A stretch of 64,000 nucleotides of DNA, taken from the NCBI RefSeq assembly GCF_004135345.1, contig NZ_CP035495.1, positions 2,232,001 through 2,296,000 of the forward strand, read 5' to 3'. Shown piece after piece: positions 8,244 to 16,400 of the stretch. The translations under genes and the position numbers were made by a program. How positions within the stretch are numbered: the first letter of the stretch is position 1; each line of letters starts with the position of its first letter. This stretch comes from Xylanimonas allomyrinae (lineage in GTDB: Bacteria; Actinomycetota; Actinomycetes; Actinomycetales; Cellulomonadaceae). The notes under the pieces were generated by a model that ran no database searches, was not told where the DNA came from, and saw nothing but the letters and a program-made list of their open reading frames with translations.

Positions 8244-10890
8244 GCGTCAGCACGTCCGACGACGCCGCGTCGACCGCGGCCTTGGTGAACGGGAACGGGA
8301 ACGTCCGCCCCCGGGACCACGCGTCGATCTGGTCGGTGTAGTGCCGGGTGCCCGGGTGCCCTGAGGAGCCGGTCACGACGACCCAGGTCGAGGCGTCGAT
8401 GTCGCCAAAGTCGACGACCATGCGCATCGACGGGCCGGTCAGGACCTCGAAGCTGCCCGTTCCTGCGTCCCACCCGGTCGCGTTGACGACGGACGACGAC
8501 CCTGGCATGGGCACGGGCGAGGGGTTCACGAGCCGACGCACGGGTGCGGGGATCGACTCTCCGCCGAGCACGGGGTGCTCGAGGCGGAGCTGGTGCAGCG
8601 TGCCCCATCTCCAGTCAGCAGGGTTCTTCGACATCTCGACCGTGAGGTCACGGCGGGCCGAGACCATCACCTGGTGGAGCACCTCGTCGCGCGACTCGGT
8701 GACGTTGAGCGTCGAGCGGTCGTCCCAGAACGGGTCGTTGGGCTTGTCGAGCATGTCGCGCACGACGACGAGCCACTTGCTGCCGCCGTCGGGGCGCATG
8801 TCTTGCGGCAGGTCGTCCCAGAACGTGTCCTGGAGGAGGTTGCGCCACACGGCAGCGAAGTAGGCGGCGCCGGCCGAGTCGGCGGACATGCGACGGTCCC
8901 AGCCGCGCAGCAGCCGCTGGCCGGCCGCCGAGTAGTCGTCGTCGAGCTGGACGTCGAGCAGCGCGGGCAGCAGCACCTGGGTGTACGGGCTCCAGTCGTC
9001 GTTCTGGATGGTGTTGAAGTCGCCGACGGTGAGCTTGCGACCCGAGTCGATCTTCTCCTGGAGCAGCGTGCGGATGCGTTCGGACCGGAACCCGTAGTCC
9101 CAGTCGTTGGTGAGGAACGGACCCGCGCCGTCGGGCAGCACGGCCTGGTTGGCGGCGACGATGAAGCCGCTCGCGGGGTCGAGGGCGCGCGGCATCTGGT
9201 CGGCCGGCACCCAGCCCTGCCAGTCGAAGCGGGGGTCGCGCCCGTCGCGCGGCCACGAGCCGTCCGAGGGCACCGGCCCGGGCACGCTCTCCCGCACGGG
9301 GATGCGCCCCGGCGCCTGGTAGCCGATGTGACCGTCCGCGGTGGCGAACACGATGTTCTGGGCGGGCACGTCGAACAGGGCTGCCGCGGCGCGCATGTCG
9401 GCGGCGTTCTGCGCGGTGTTGAACGCGAAGACGGCGTCGGCGGTGCGGCCCGGGGTGAGGGCCGTCCACCCGAGCGAGACGGCGTAGGTGCCCAGCAGCG
9501 TGCCCTGCCCCGTCGGGGATCCGGCGACGTTCCCGACGTCGAGCACGTCGGACACGATGGGTCCGTGCACCGTGGAGCGCACCTGGAGGTCGATCGCGGC
9601 CGACCCGGCGACGCGGATCGTCTCGGTCCGCGTCTCCACCGGCACCCAGTCGTCGCCACGCTGGTAGGTGTCGTCGCGCACACGCTCGATGAAGAAGTCG
9701 GTGACGTCTGCGCCCATGTTCGTCAGGCCCCAGGCCAGCGCGCCGTTGTGGCCGATGATGACGCCTGGGAACCCGGAGAACGAGAATCCGGCGACGTCGA
9801 ACGGGCACTCGGTGCCCACGGTGGTGCAGTGCAGGCCGACCTGCGCCCAGATGCTCGGCGCGGCGAGCGACAGGTGCGGGTCGTTGGCGAGCATCGGCTT
9901 GCCCGATGCCGTGTGGTCGCCCGAGACGACCCACGAGTTCGACCCCGTGCCTTCGCCGCGTCCCACGAGCACGGGGACGGCGTCCAGCGCACTGCGTGCC
10001 GAGGCGAGCGCGGCGTCCAGGACCGGTGTGCTCGACGGCGCCGTCGGGGTGGTCGCGGCGGCCGCGGCGGCCTGCGCGGACCCGTCGTCCGCGGCCGGTG
10101 CGGCGAGGTCGACGTCGATGTCGGCCGGGTCGAGGATGGTCGCGTTGCCGCCTGCGGCGAACGACGGGAAGAGCTCGGCCACGAGCCCGACGTCGTCGAG
10201 CGTCGAGTACGCCAGGGCGCGCTCCAGCTCGTCGTCGTAGTTGCCGCGCAGGTCCCAGGCCATGGCCTTGAGCCAGGCGAGCGAGTCGACCGGATCCCAC
10301 GGCTCGGGCTGGCCGACGTCGACGCTCAGGCCCAGCACGGTGTACTCGACGGCGATCTCGTCGGGCTTGCGTTCGGCGAGGTAGGCGTTGACGCCGTCGG
10401 CGTAGGCCTGGAGGTACGAACGCGTCTCGGGGGTCAGCAGGTCGAGCTCCTGCTGGGCGACGAGGCGCCAGCCGAAGGTCCGCACGACCTTGTCGGCGTC
10501 GATCGCCGCCGGGACGTTGCCGACGAGCTCGGCCAGCCGCCCGGCGGTCACGTGCCGGCGGTAGTCCATCTCGAAGAACCTGTCCTGCGCCGCCACGAAG
10601 CCCTGCGCACGGAAGAGGTCCACGGCCGTGTCGGCGTAGATCTGCGGCACCCCACGATCGTCGCGGACCACGCGCACGTTCCCGGTGAGCCCGTCGAGCT
10701 GCGCGGTGCCGCTCGTCTGCGGCAGCGGGCGGCGCACGACGACGGTGGCGAAGGACACCGCTGCCACGAGCACCAGCACGAGCACCACGGCCACCGCGAC
10801 GACGACGCGGCGCAGCGTCGACCGGCGGCCACGCGGGGCAGGGGCGGCTGGCTCTTCAGCGGGAACGGCGGCGGTCGCGGGGGCTGACAC
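8233..10890 (-). CDS. Penicillin acylase family Ntn-hydrolase, membrane-anchored
   Basis: An 885-residue protein. It has an N-terminal membrane segment at about 29-52 (signal or anchor), then the alpha chain, a linker and the beta chain. The start of the alpha chain shows the family pattern NVRVVRDDRGVPQIYA. GTGSNSWVVSG places the autocatalytic serine at about 317 (Gly316-Ser317, 'SNxW'), which becomes the N-terminal nucleophile. LANDPHLSL and later FSFSGFPGVIIGHNGALAWG are also conserved. Such enzymes hydrolyse amide bonds of acylated substrates such as penicillins or acyl-homoserine lactones; the substrate cannot be told here. The GTG start lies 7 nt after a TAGTCT -10 box, so it is probably leaderless. 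Confidence 0.85.
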   Translation of the reverse strand: MSAPATAAVPAEEPAAPAPRGRRSTLRRVVVAVAVVLVLVLVAAVSFATVVVRRPLPQTSGTAQLDGLTGNVRVVRDDRGVPQIYADTAVDLFRAQGFVAAQDRFFEMDYRRHVTAGRLAELVGNVPAAIDADKVVRTFGWRLVAQQELDLLTPETRSYLQAYADGVNAYLAERKPDEIAVEYTVLGLSVDVGQPEPWDPVDSLAWLKAMAWDLRGNYDDELERALAYSTLDDVGLVAELFPSFAAGGNATILDPADIDVDLAAPAADDGSAQAAAAAATTPTAPSSTPVLDAALASARSALDAVPVLVGRGEGTGSNSWVVSGDHTASGKPMLANDPHLSLAAPSIWAQVGLHCTTVGTECPFDVAGFSFSGFPGVIIGHNGALAWGLTNMGADVTDFFIERVRDDTYQRGDDWVPVETRTETIRVAGSAAIDLQVRSTVHGPIVSDVLDVGNVAGSPTGQGTLLGTYAVSLGWTALTPGRTADAVFAFNTAQNAADMRAAAALFDVPAQNIVFATADGHIGYQAPGRIPVRESVPGPVPSDGSWPRDGRDPRFDWQGWVPADQMPRALDPASGFIVAANQAVLPDGAGPFLTNDWDYGFRSERIRTLLQEKIDSGRKLTVGDFNTIQNDDWSPYTQVLLPALLDVQLDDDYSAAGQRLLRGWDRRMSADSAGAAYFAAVWRNLLQDTFWDDLPQDMRPDGGSKWLVVVRDMLDKPNDPFWDDRSTLNVTESRDEVLHQVMVSARRDLTVEMSKNPADWRWGTLHQLRLEHPVLGGESIPAPVRRLVNPSPVPMPGSSSVVNATGWDAGTGSFEVLTGPSMRMVVDFGDIDASTWVVVTGSSGHPGTRHYTDQIDAWSRGRTFPFPFTKAAVDAASSDVLTLTP

Positions 10891-11054
10891 GCAGGCGAGA
10901 CTACCGTGGTAGCCCCGACGACAGGCGGGTTCCTGGTGGGTGTGGCCGATGCGCGCGTATCATTGGCACTCGGTAAGCCGGAGTGCCAGCGTTCCGGGGC
11001 TCGTCCGCCCGTGTCAGCCGCGCACCCGCCAGCGTCAGTTCCCGAGGAGATTCC

Positions 11055-11366
11055 GTGCCCACCTACGCCTATCGGTGCGCCGCCTGCGACCACGCGTTCG
11101 ACATCCACCAGGCGTTCACCGACGACGCCCTCACCGTGTGCCCCGAGTGCGGCGGTGCGCTGCGCAAGCAGTACGGGAGCGTCGGCGTGACGTTCAAGGG
11201 CTCCGGCTTCTACCGGACGGACTCGCGCAAGGGATCCTCGAAGTCGTCGTCGTCGTCGTCGTCGTCGTCCTCGACGTCGTCGTCGTCGTCCTCGTCGTCC
11301 TCCTCGAAGAGCACGGCCCCGGCCTCGGGCTCCTCCTCGTCGTCCAGCAAGGCTGCCTCAGCCTGA
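11055..11366 (+). CDS. FmdB-type zinc-ribbon regulatory protein with polyserine tail
   Basis: A 103-residue protein. The N-terminal ~45 residues form an FmdB zinc ribbon: VPTYAYRCAACDHAFDI, with a second Cys pair in CPECGGAL. The usual GVTFKGSGFYRTD follows, then a tail that is almost entirely serine with some Lys/Ala. The tail is encoded by a TCG/TCC trinucleotide run at about 11240-11345, so its length is probably variable between strains. The GTG is chosen because GAGGAG precedes it. FmdB proteins are common beside 5-formyl-THF cyclo-ligase and MscL in actinobacteria. Their regulatory role was proposed from formamidase operons and is not established here. Confidence 0.85.
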   Translation: MPTYAYRCAACDHAFDIHQAFTDDALTVCPECGGALRKQYGSVGVTFKGSGFYRTDSRKGSSKSSSSSSSSSSTSSSSSSSSSSKSTAPASGSSSSSSKAASA

Positions 11367-11496
11367 CTCCGCGCGCCGCCGGGCAACGGCGGACTCGGGC
11401 GGCGAGCCCGTCCCCAGCACGTCGAACCACGGTGGGTTCCACAGGTTCCCTGCGGCGCAGACCGACGCCGAGGCTGCCCACCTAGCCTCGCCCGGC

Positions 11497-12204
11497 ATGA
11501 GCCACCCCGAACCACGCCCGTCCGGAACGACAGACCGCAGGCGCCTGCACCGCGCGGTCCGGCGCTGGCTGTGGCGCTCACGCTTCGCCGTCGTCGCGGT
11601 CTGCTGCGGCGTCTCCGCCACGAGCGCGGTGCAGGCGCTGCGACCCGAACCACCACCGATGCGCGACGTCGTCGTGCCCGCCCACCGGCTCGCGGCCGGA
11701 GTCGAGGTCGAGCGCACCGACCTCGAGGTCCGCCCCGTCCCCGCCTCGCTCACGCCCCAGGGGGCGCTCACCGACCCGGCGGACGCGGTCGGCCGGGTGC
11801 CGCCCGTCGCGCTCCCGTCCGGGCTGCCGTTGTCGGCCGACCTCCTGGCCGGCGGCGCCGTCACCGCGCTCGCCCCCGGCGGGACCGTCGTGGTCCCTGT
11901 GCGACTCGATGCGGCGACCGCACGGCTGCTGCGGGCCGGGGACCACGCGGACCTCGTCTCGTCCACGGCACTCTCCGCCGACGACGGCGCAGCAGACTCC
12001 CCCTACCTGGCGCGACGCGCGCTCGTGCTCCCCGCGGCCGGGCGCACCGCACCGGACGACGACGACGGCCCGGCAGGGCTGCTCGGGGGCGCGAAGGGCA
12101 CGGACGCCGACCCGGTGACGCTGTTCGCGGTCGCGCCCGACGAGGCACCGGGGCTGTCGGCGGCATCGGGAGCCGGGGCGGTCGCGGCCGTGCTCGTCCC
12201 GTGA
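11497..12204 (+). CDS. SAF-domain membrane protein (CpaB/RcpC-like)
   Basis: A 235-residue protein with an Arg-rich N-terminus and one membrane segment (about 29-46). An extracytoplasmic SAF domain follows: DVVVPAHRLAAGVEVERTDL, then LPSGLPLSADLLAGG and GGTVVVPVRLDAATARLLRA. SAF domains occur in CpaB/RcpC of Flp pilus systems and in pyrophosphate-modifying enzymes. No other pilus genes are nearby. Conserved single SAF proteins between fmdB and mscL are common in actinobacteria, with unknown function. The ATG is near GCCTCGCCCGGC, without a strong ribosome site. Confidence 0.65.
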   Translation: MSHPEPRPSGTTDRRRLHRAVRRWLWRSRFAVVAVCCGVSATSAVQALRPEPPPMRDVVVPAHRLAAGVEVERTDLEVRPVPASLTPQGALTDPADAVGRVPPVALPSGLPLSADLLAGGAVTALAPGGTVVVPVRLDAATARLLRAGDHADLVSSTALSADDGAADSPYLARRALVLPAAGRTAPDDDDGPAGLLGGAKGTDADPVTLFAVAPDEAPGLSAASGAGAVAAVLVP

Positions 12205-12362
12205 TCGCGCCCCAGACAACGCCCACGAAGCCGCGTGGCTCTCGCACTCGGCCGTGTGCGACTCAGCGTGGGCGCTTGCGGGTGCGACCACCCGGCGCCC
12301 AAAATCGATTCCGGTCTGCGGGTCACCCGCGGGCGTGACGCCCATCCATCTCAGGGGAGAAC

Positions 12363-12761
12363 ATGCTCAAGGGTTTCAGGGAGTTCCTGCTGCGCGGTAA
12401 CGTGCTCGACCTCGCCGTCGGCATCATCATCGGCGCGGCGTTCACCGGCGTCGTCAACGGGCTCATGGACGGGGTTCTGAGCCCGCTCATCGCCCTGATC
12501 TTCGGCCAGCCGGACGTGAGCGATGTCTCCATCCCGCTCACCGGCACCACCAGCATGCCCGTTGGTCTGTTCCTCCAGGCGGTGCTGAACTTCCTCATCG
12601 TCGCGACCACGCTCTACTTCGTCGTCGTCGTTCCGGTCAAGCGCTTCACCGAGCGCTTCAAGAGCGGCGAGGAGCCCTCGCCCGAGCCCGCTGCCCCGAG
12701 CGAGGACGTCGTGCTGCTCCAGGAGATCCGGGACCTGCTCGCGTCATCCCGGCGCGACTGA
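12363..12761 (+). CDS. mscL: Large-conductance mechanosensitive channel MscL
   Basis: A 132-residue protein, the normal MscL length. It begins MLKGFREFLLRGNVLDLAVG, the classic N-terminus. TM1 is about 15-42 (IIIGAAFTGVVNGLMDGV), followed by a periplasmic loop, TM2 at about 70-92, and a charged C-terminal bundle ending VVLLQEIRDLLA. The homopentameric channel opens under membrane tension to release solutes after osmotic down-shock. AGGGGAGA immediately precedes the ATG. Confidence 0.95.
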   Translation: MLKGFREFLLRGNVLDLAVGIIIGAAFTGVVNGLMDGVLSPLIALIFGQPDVSDVSIPLTGTTSMPVGLFLQAVLNFLIVATTLYFVVVVPVKRFTERFKSGEEPSPEPAAPSEDVVLLQEIRDLLASSRRD

Positions 12762-12776
12762 CCGCCTTCGCCGCCG

Positions 12777-12860
12777 GCCGGATGGCGGTCGCAGTCGACC
12801 GGATGGCGGTCGCCGCCGACCGGAGCCTGGTCGCCGCCGGGCGGACCGCGGTCGCCGCCG
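12777..12860. repeat. Degenerate 21-bp tandem repeat, four units
   Basis: Four consecutive units close to CCGGATGGCGGTCGCCGCCGA lie between mscL and the convergent small gene. The first two differ at two positions and the last two are more diverged. On the plus strand the repeat reads as a seven-residue motif (MAVAVDR-like), but there is no plausible start site. It is probably non-coding. Confidence 0.7.
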
Positions 12861-12917
12861 GGCCGTGCGCGACTGGACGCGACGGCGAGGTCGGCCCGGC
12901 GAGACCGGACCCGCAGG

Positions 12918-13133
12918 TCAGCGGCGTCCCCAGTGGGGTGGCACGTCACCCAGCAAGCGCTGGTCGTTGTCGCCGTGCCCGCCGCGTTCGTCGTCGCTGA
13001 CGCCGGGGACCTGCTCGCGCTCGTTCCCGGCCCGGACGACGCGCCGGTGGCGGCGGCGTGGGCTCGCGTCGCCGGGCGGCGACGCCGCCCCCGGGCCCGC
13101 CACCGTCTCGGGGTCTCTCCAACCGTCAGTCAC
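12918..13133 (-). CDS. Small actinobacterial protein ending in DVPPHWG, function unknown
   Basis: A 71-residue protein. The GTG at 13133 is preceded by GGGGAGGA at an 8-nt spacing, a strong ribosome site. The C-terminal part, VPGVSDDERGGHGDNDQRLL followed by GDVPPHWG, matches a tail that I recall in many small uncharacterised actinobacterial proteins ('NDERL..D.PPHW'). The first half is Arg/Pro-rich and poorly conserved in appearance. There is no signal peptide or membrane segment. It sits downstream of the helicase-like gene and converges with mscL. Nothing points to a function. Confidence 0.6.
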   Translation of the reverse strand: MTDGWRDPETVAGPGAASPPGDASPRRRHRRVVRAGNEREQVPGVSDDERGGHGDNDQRLLGDVPPHWGRR

Positions 13134-13297
13134 GGGTCCATCCTCCCCGCTGCCAGGAGGCGTCGCGCCCTCCAGGGACCTGCGGGCGCGGGAGCCCGGC
13201 CACGACGGCCCGCGGCAGGGAACGGGCGCCCCCTGCGTGCGAGGGCCCTCTGCTCGCGACGCTCTGAGCCGCAACGCTCTGAGCCGCACCGGTCGCC

Positions 13298-13345
13298 GAC
13301 CACGACCACGACCACGACCACGGCCACGGCCACGGCCACGGCCAC
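13298..13345. repeat. Hexanucleotide microsatellite (GACCAC)4(GGCCAC)4
   Basis: Eight perfect 6-nt units lie in the 288-bp gap between the small gene and the 3' end of the helicase-like gene. In one plus-strand frame it would encode (Asp-His)4(Gly-His)4, but that frame has no start codon and is closed shortly upstream. Confidence 0.85.
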
Positions 13346-13421
13346 ACGCTGGCTCGCGCGCCCACGCCCGCGCACGGCACGCGTCGCCCGCGCCGGAACC
13401 CTTCGTCGGGAAGGGGCGGCG

Positions 13422-16400
13422 TCAGGAGGGGTCGCTCGGGAGGGGCGCCGGCGCAGCAGGCTCCTCGTCCGACGCGTCCCGCGCCGCCTGATCGTCCCGC
13501 ACCCCGTGTGCGTCCGGCTCGTCCAGCCCACGGGTCTCGTCCCCGAGGGCGACAGCGTTCCCGTCCGGTCCGTCCACCACGCGGGCCGTGTCGCCCGCGC
13601 CCGTCCGGTCCGGCTCCTCGGGCTCGCCCGCCACGTCCCGTGCGGGTGCCGCGGTCTCGTCAGGATGCGGCGCGGCCGGCCCGGCGAACGGTGCCTCGTC
13701 CTCGTCGTCGTCCTCCGCCGGAAGGTGCGGCACCACGACCTCGCGCGGCGGCACGACGCCGCCCGCGGTTCCGATGCGCTCGTCACGCACCCGCTGGACG
13801 AGTCCACGCACCCGGTCGGCCTCGCCGTCCGGGTCGAGGAACGCGGCGGCGCTCCACACCTGGGTGACCACCCAGCCGAGGCGTTCGAGCCGTTCCGCGA
13901 CCTGCCGCGCGCGGACCCGCACCGACGGCTCGGCCACGTAGGCGTCGTCGTCGGTGAGCACGGCGACCAGCAGCTCGCCGGGCAGGTCGGGGTGGCCTAC
14001 CACGAGCGGGATGCGGTCGCCGTCGGGCAGGCCGTAGTCGGTCTCGACGAGGTAGCCGAGCCGCCACAGGCGCTCGCCCAGGTCGACCAGCAGCCGGTCG
14101 GGCGCGCTGGACACGTCGACGCCGTTGCCGAGCGCGACCTGGTCGGCGACGTCCGACCGCACCTGCGCGAACTGGAGCACCTCGGCGAGCAGGCGTGGTC
14201 CGGCGCCACGCAGGCGTTCGGGGTCGAGGTCGCCGGCGAGGAAGCAGGTCACCACCCGCAGCCGGCGCCGGGTCGCGCCGAGCGCGCCCAGCAGCATCGC
14301 GTCACCGCCGGGCTCGCTCAGCACGCCGAACCGGTGCAGCACGCGCCCGTGAGGTGTGCGCCCGAACCCGAGCGACAGCACGATCGCGTCGCGGGACAGG
14401 CCTGAGACGCCGGTGACGTCGGCGACGACGACGGGCTCGGGCCGTGCGCCGGAGAAGAACGGGGCGAGCGCGGGGTTGGCTCGCACCTCGGCGAGCAGGG
14501 CCTCGCGGATGCGGTCCGCGTGCACGGACGTCACCGTCACGATGCCGAGCGTCTCCTCGGGGCGGGTCAGCGCGTGCTCGATCGCGAGCTCGACGACGCG
14601 GTCCACCTCCGCCTGCGTCGACTCGACCGTCCCGGACGACGGGTCGGGCATGCCAGAGCCGTCGACGAGGTCGAGGTGGACGAGGGCTTCGGCGCGGGGC
14701 AGCGGCGCGGGCCGCACCAGCCCGGCGTACCCGTGGCGGGCCAGCAGCCGTGTCAGCTCGGGGTCGCGCCGCGACTCGCGCGGCTGGACGGTCACGTGCG
14801 GCAGCACCCCGGCGAGCTCGAGCACGGCCGTGCCCGACGCCGATCGCACGTCGCCGATGACGACGATCTGCCGGCCGCGGGCGAGCGCCGGCACGACGGT
14901 CTCCAGCGGCACGTGCTGGATCGCGTCGAGCACCACGAGGTCGACGGTCCGGACGGCGGGCAGCAGGCGCGGCACGAGCGTGGGTGTCGCGACGACGGCG
15001 GGCCGCAGGCGACGCAGCACCTCGCCGTGGCGGGTCGCCAGGTCGCGCAGCGACGTCAGCCGCCCTTCGATGAGCTCGGTGAACAGTGCTTCGGCGTCGG
15101 CGCGGTCGTCGCGCATCGCCGCGCCCAGGTGGGCGCGCACGGCGGCGCGCACGGGGCCGGACAGCGAGGCGACGTGCCGCCGGTCGAGCTCGCGGAAACG
15201 CCGGGCGAGCGCGTCGAGGCCGGCACCGTCCTGTCCCGCGAGCGCCGGGTCGGCGGCCAGGAGCTGCTCGAACACCGAGCTCCACCAGGCGAGCTCGAGC
15301 TCGGGGATGACGAGCGAGACGTCGACGCGCCGGGCGATCAGGTCGTCGACGAGCTCGCCGACCCCGGCGGCGCGGGCGCGGCGCAGCGCGGCGGTGCGCG
15401 CCGGCAGCGTGTCGAGGGAGTCGGCGTCGGCGGCGAGGCGTTCGAGCCGCTCGGCGAGCCCGTCCAGGGCGAGGTCCGCGAGCCCGCCGCCGAGCGGCGT
15501 CGTCGTGAGCACGGGTTCGAGCGCGTCGAGGTCGATGCGGACGGCCTCGTGGGTGTCCTCGATGGTCGCCAGGCCCTCGGGCAGGGTGGGCCAGCCGCCG
15601 CGTTCGGCGTGCTGCGCCCACACCTCGCGCTGGGCCTGCACCTCGCGCAGCGCGGCGTGCATGTCGGGCACGCGCACACCGGGGCGCACCATGTCCTTGG
15701 CGTGCTTGCGCAGTCGCCGCCGCGTGAACCAGCCCATCTCGACGCCGTGCTCGGCGCGCCACTTGCGCGTGGCCGTCGCCTGCACCATGTCGGCCGCGGT
15801 GCGTTCGAAGACCATCGGGTGGAACAGGTCGAGGGTGCCGCGCATGCCGCCGAGCATCGTGAGCTGCTCGCCGAACGCCCCCACCGTCGTCGGCGGGGTC
15901 AGGCCCGTGATCTCGGTGACGAACGCGACCTGACGGCGCAGCTGCGGCAGCGTCGTGTCCTTGAGCCTTCGCACGCGCACGAGCGCCTCGCGGGCGTCGT
16001 CGTCGGTGAGCAGCAGCGCGTCGAACCACGGCGTCGACGTCGCGCGCAGCGTGAACGCCCCGAGCTCGGCGGCCTGCTGGAGATCGGCGGCGACGGCGCG
16101 GCGCGCGTCGCCGCTGAGCGCGACGACGGTCGAGGGCGCCAGCCGCACGCTGGTCGACGGCGCGGGGCGGTCGGCGGTGAGGCGTGCGAGCGCCTGGAGT
16201 GCGTCGTACGCCGAGACCTGCCACGGTGCCCGGCTCTGGTGCAGCGCCGCGATGTACCCGGCGAGCTGGTGGCCCGCCCCGATGAGGGCGTCGCGGAGCT
16301 GGGCCACGCCGTCGTCGTCGAGCGGTTCGGGCTCGCTCGCCATGGCGGTCAGCAGCCGGCGCGCGACCTCCTGGCGCCACGTCGGCACGGGCGGGACGTC

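Noticed and set aside
8575-10887. A 770-codon plus-strand open frame opposite the penicillin acylase gene
   Set aside because: It is composed of Val, Gly, Arg and Asp in proportions typical of the antisense frame of GC-rich genes, and no domain is recognisable.
13283-13430. A His-rich plus-strand frame encoding (Asp-His)4(Gly-His)4
   Set aside because: There is no start codon, an in-frame stop lies just upstream and the following sequence is not protein-like. The hexanucleotide repeat explains it.
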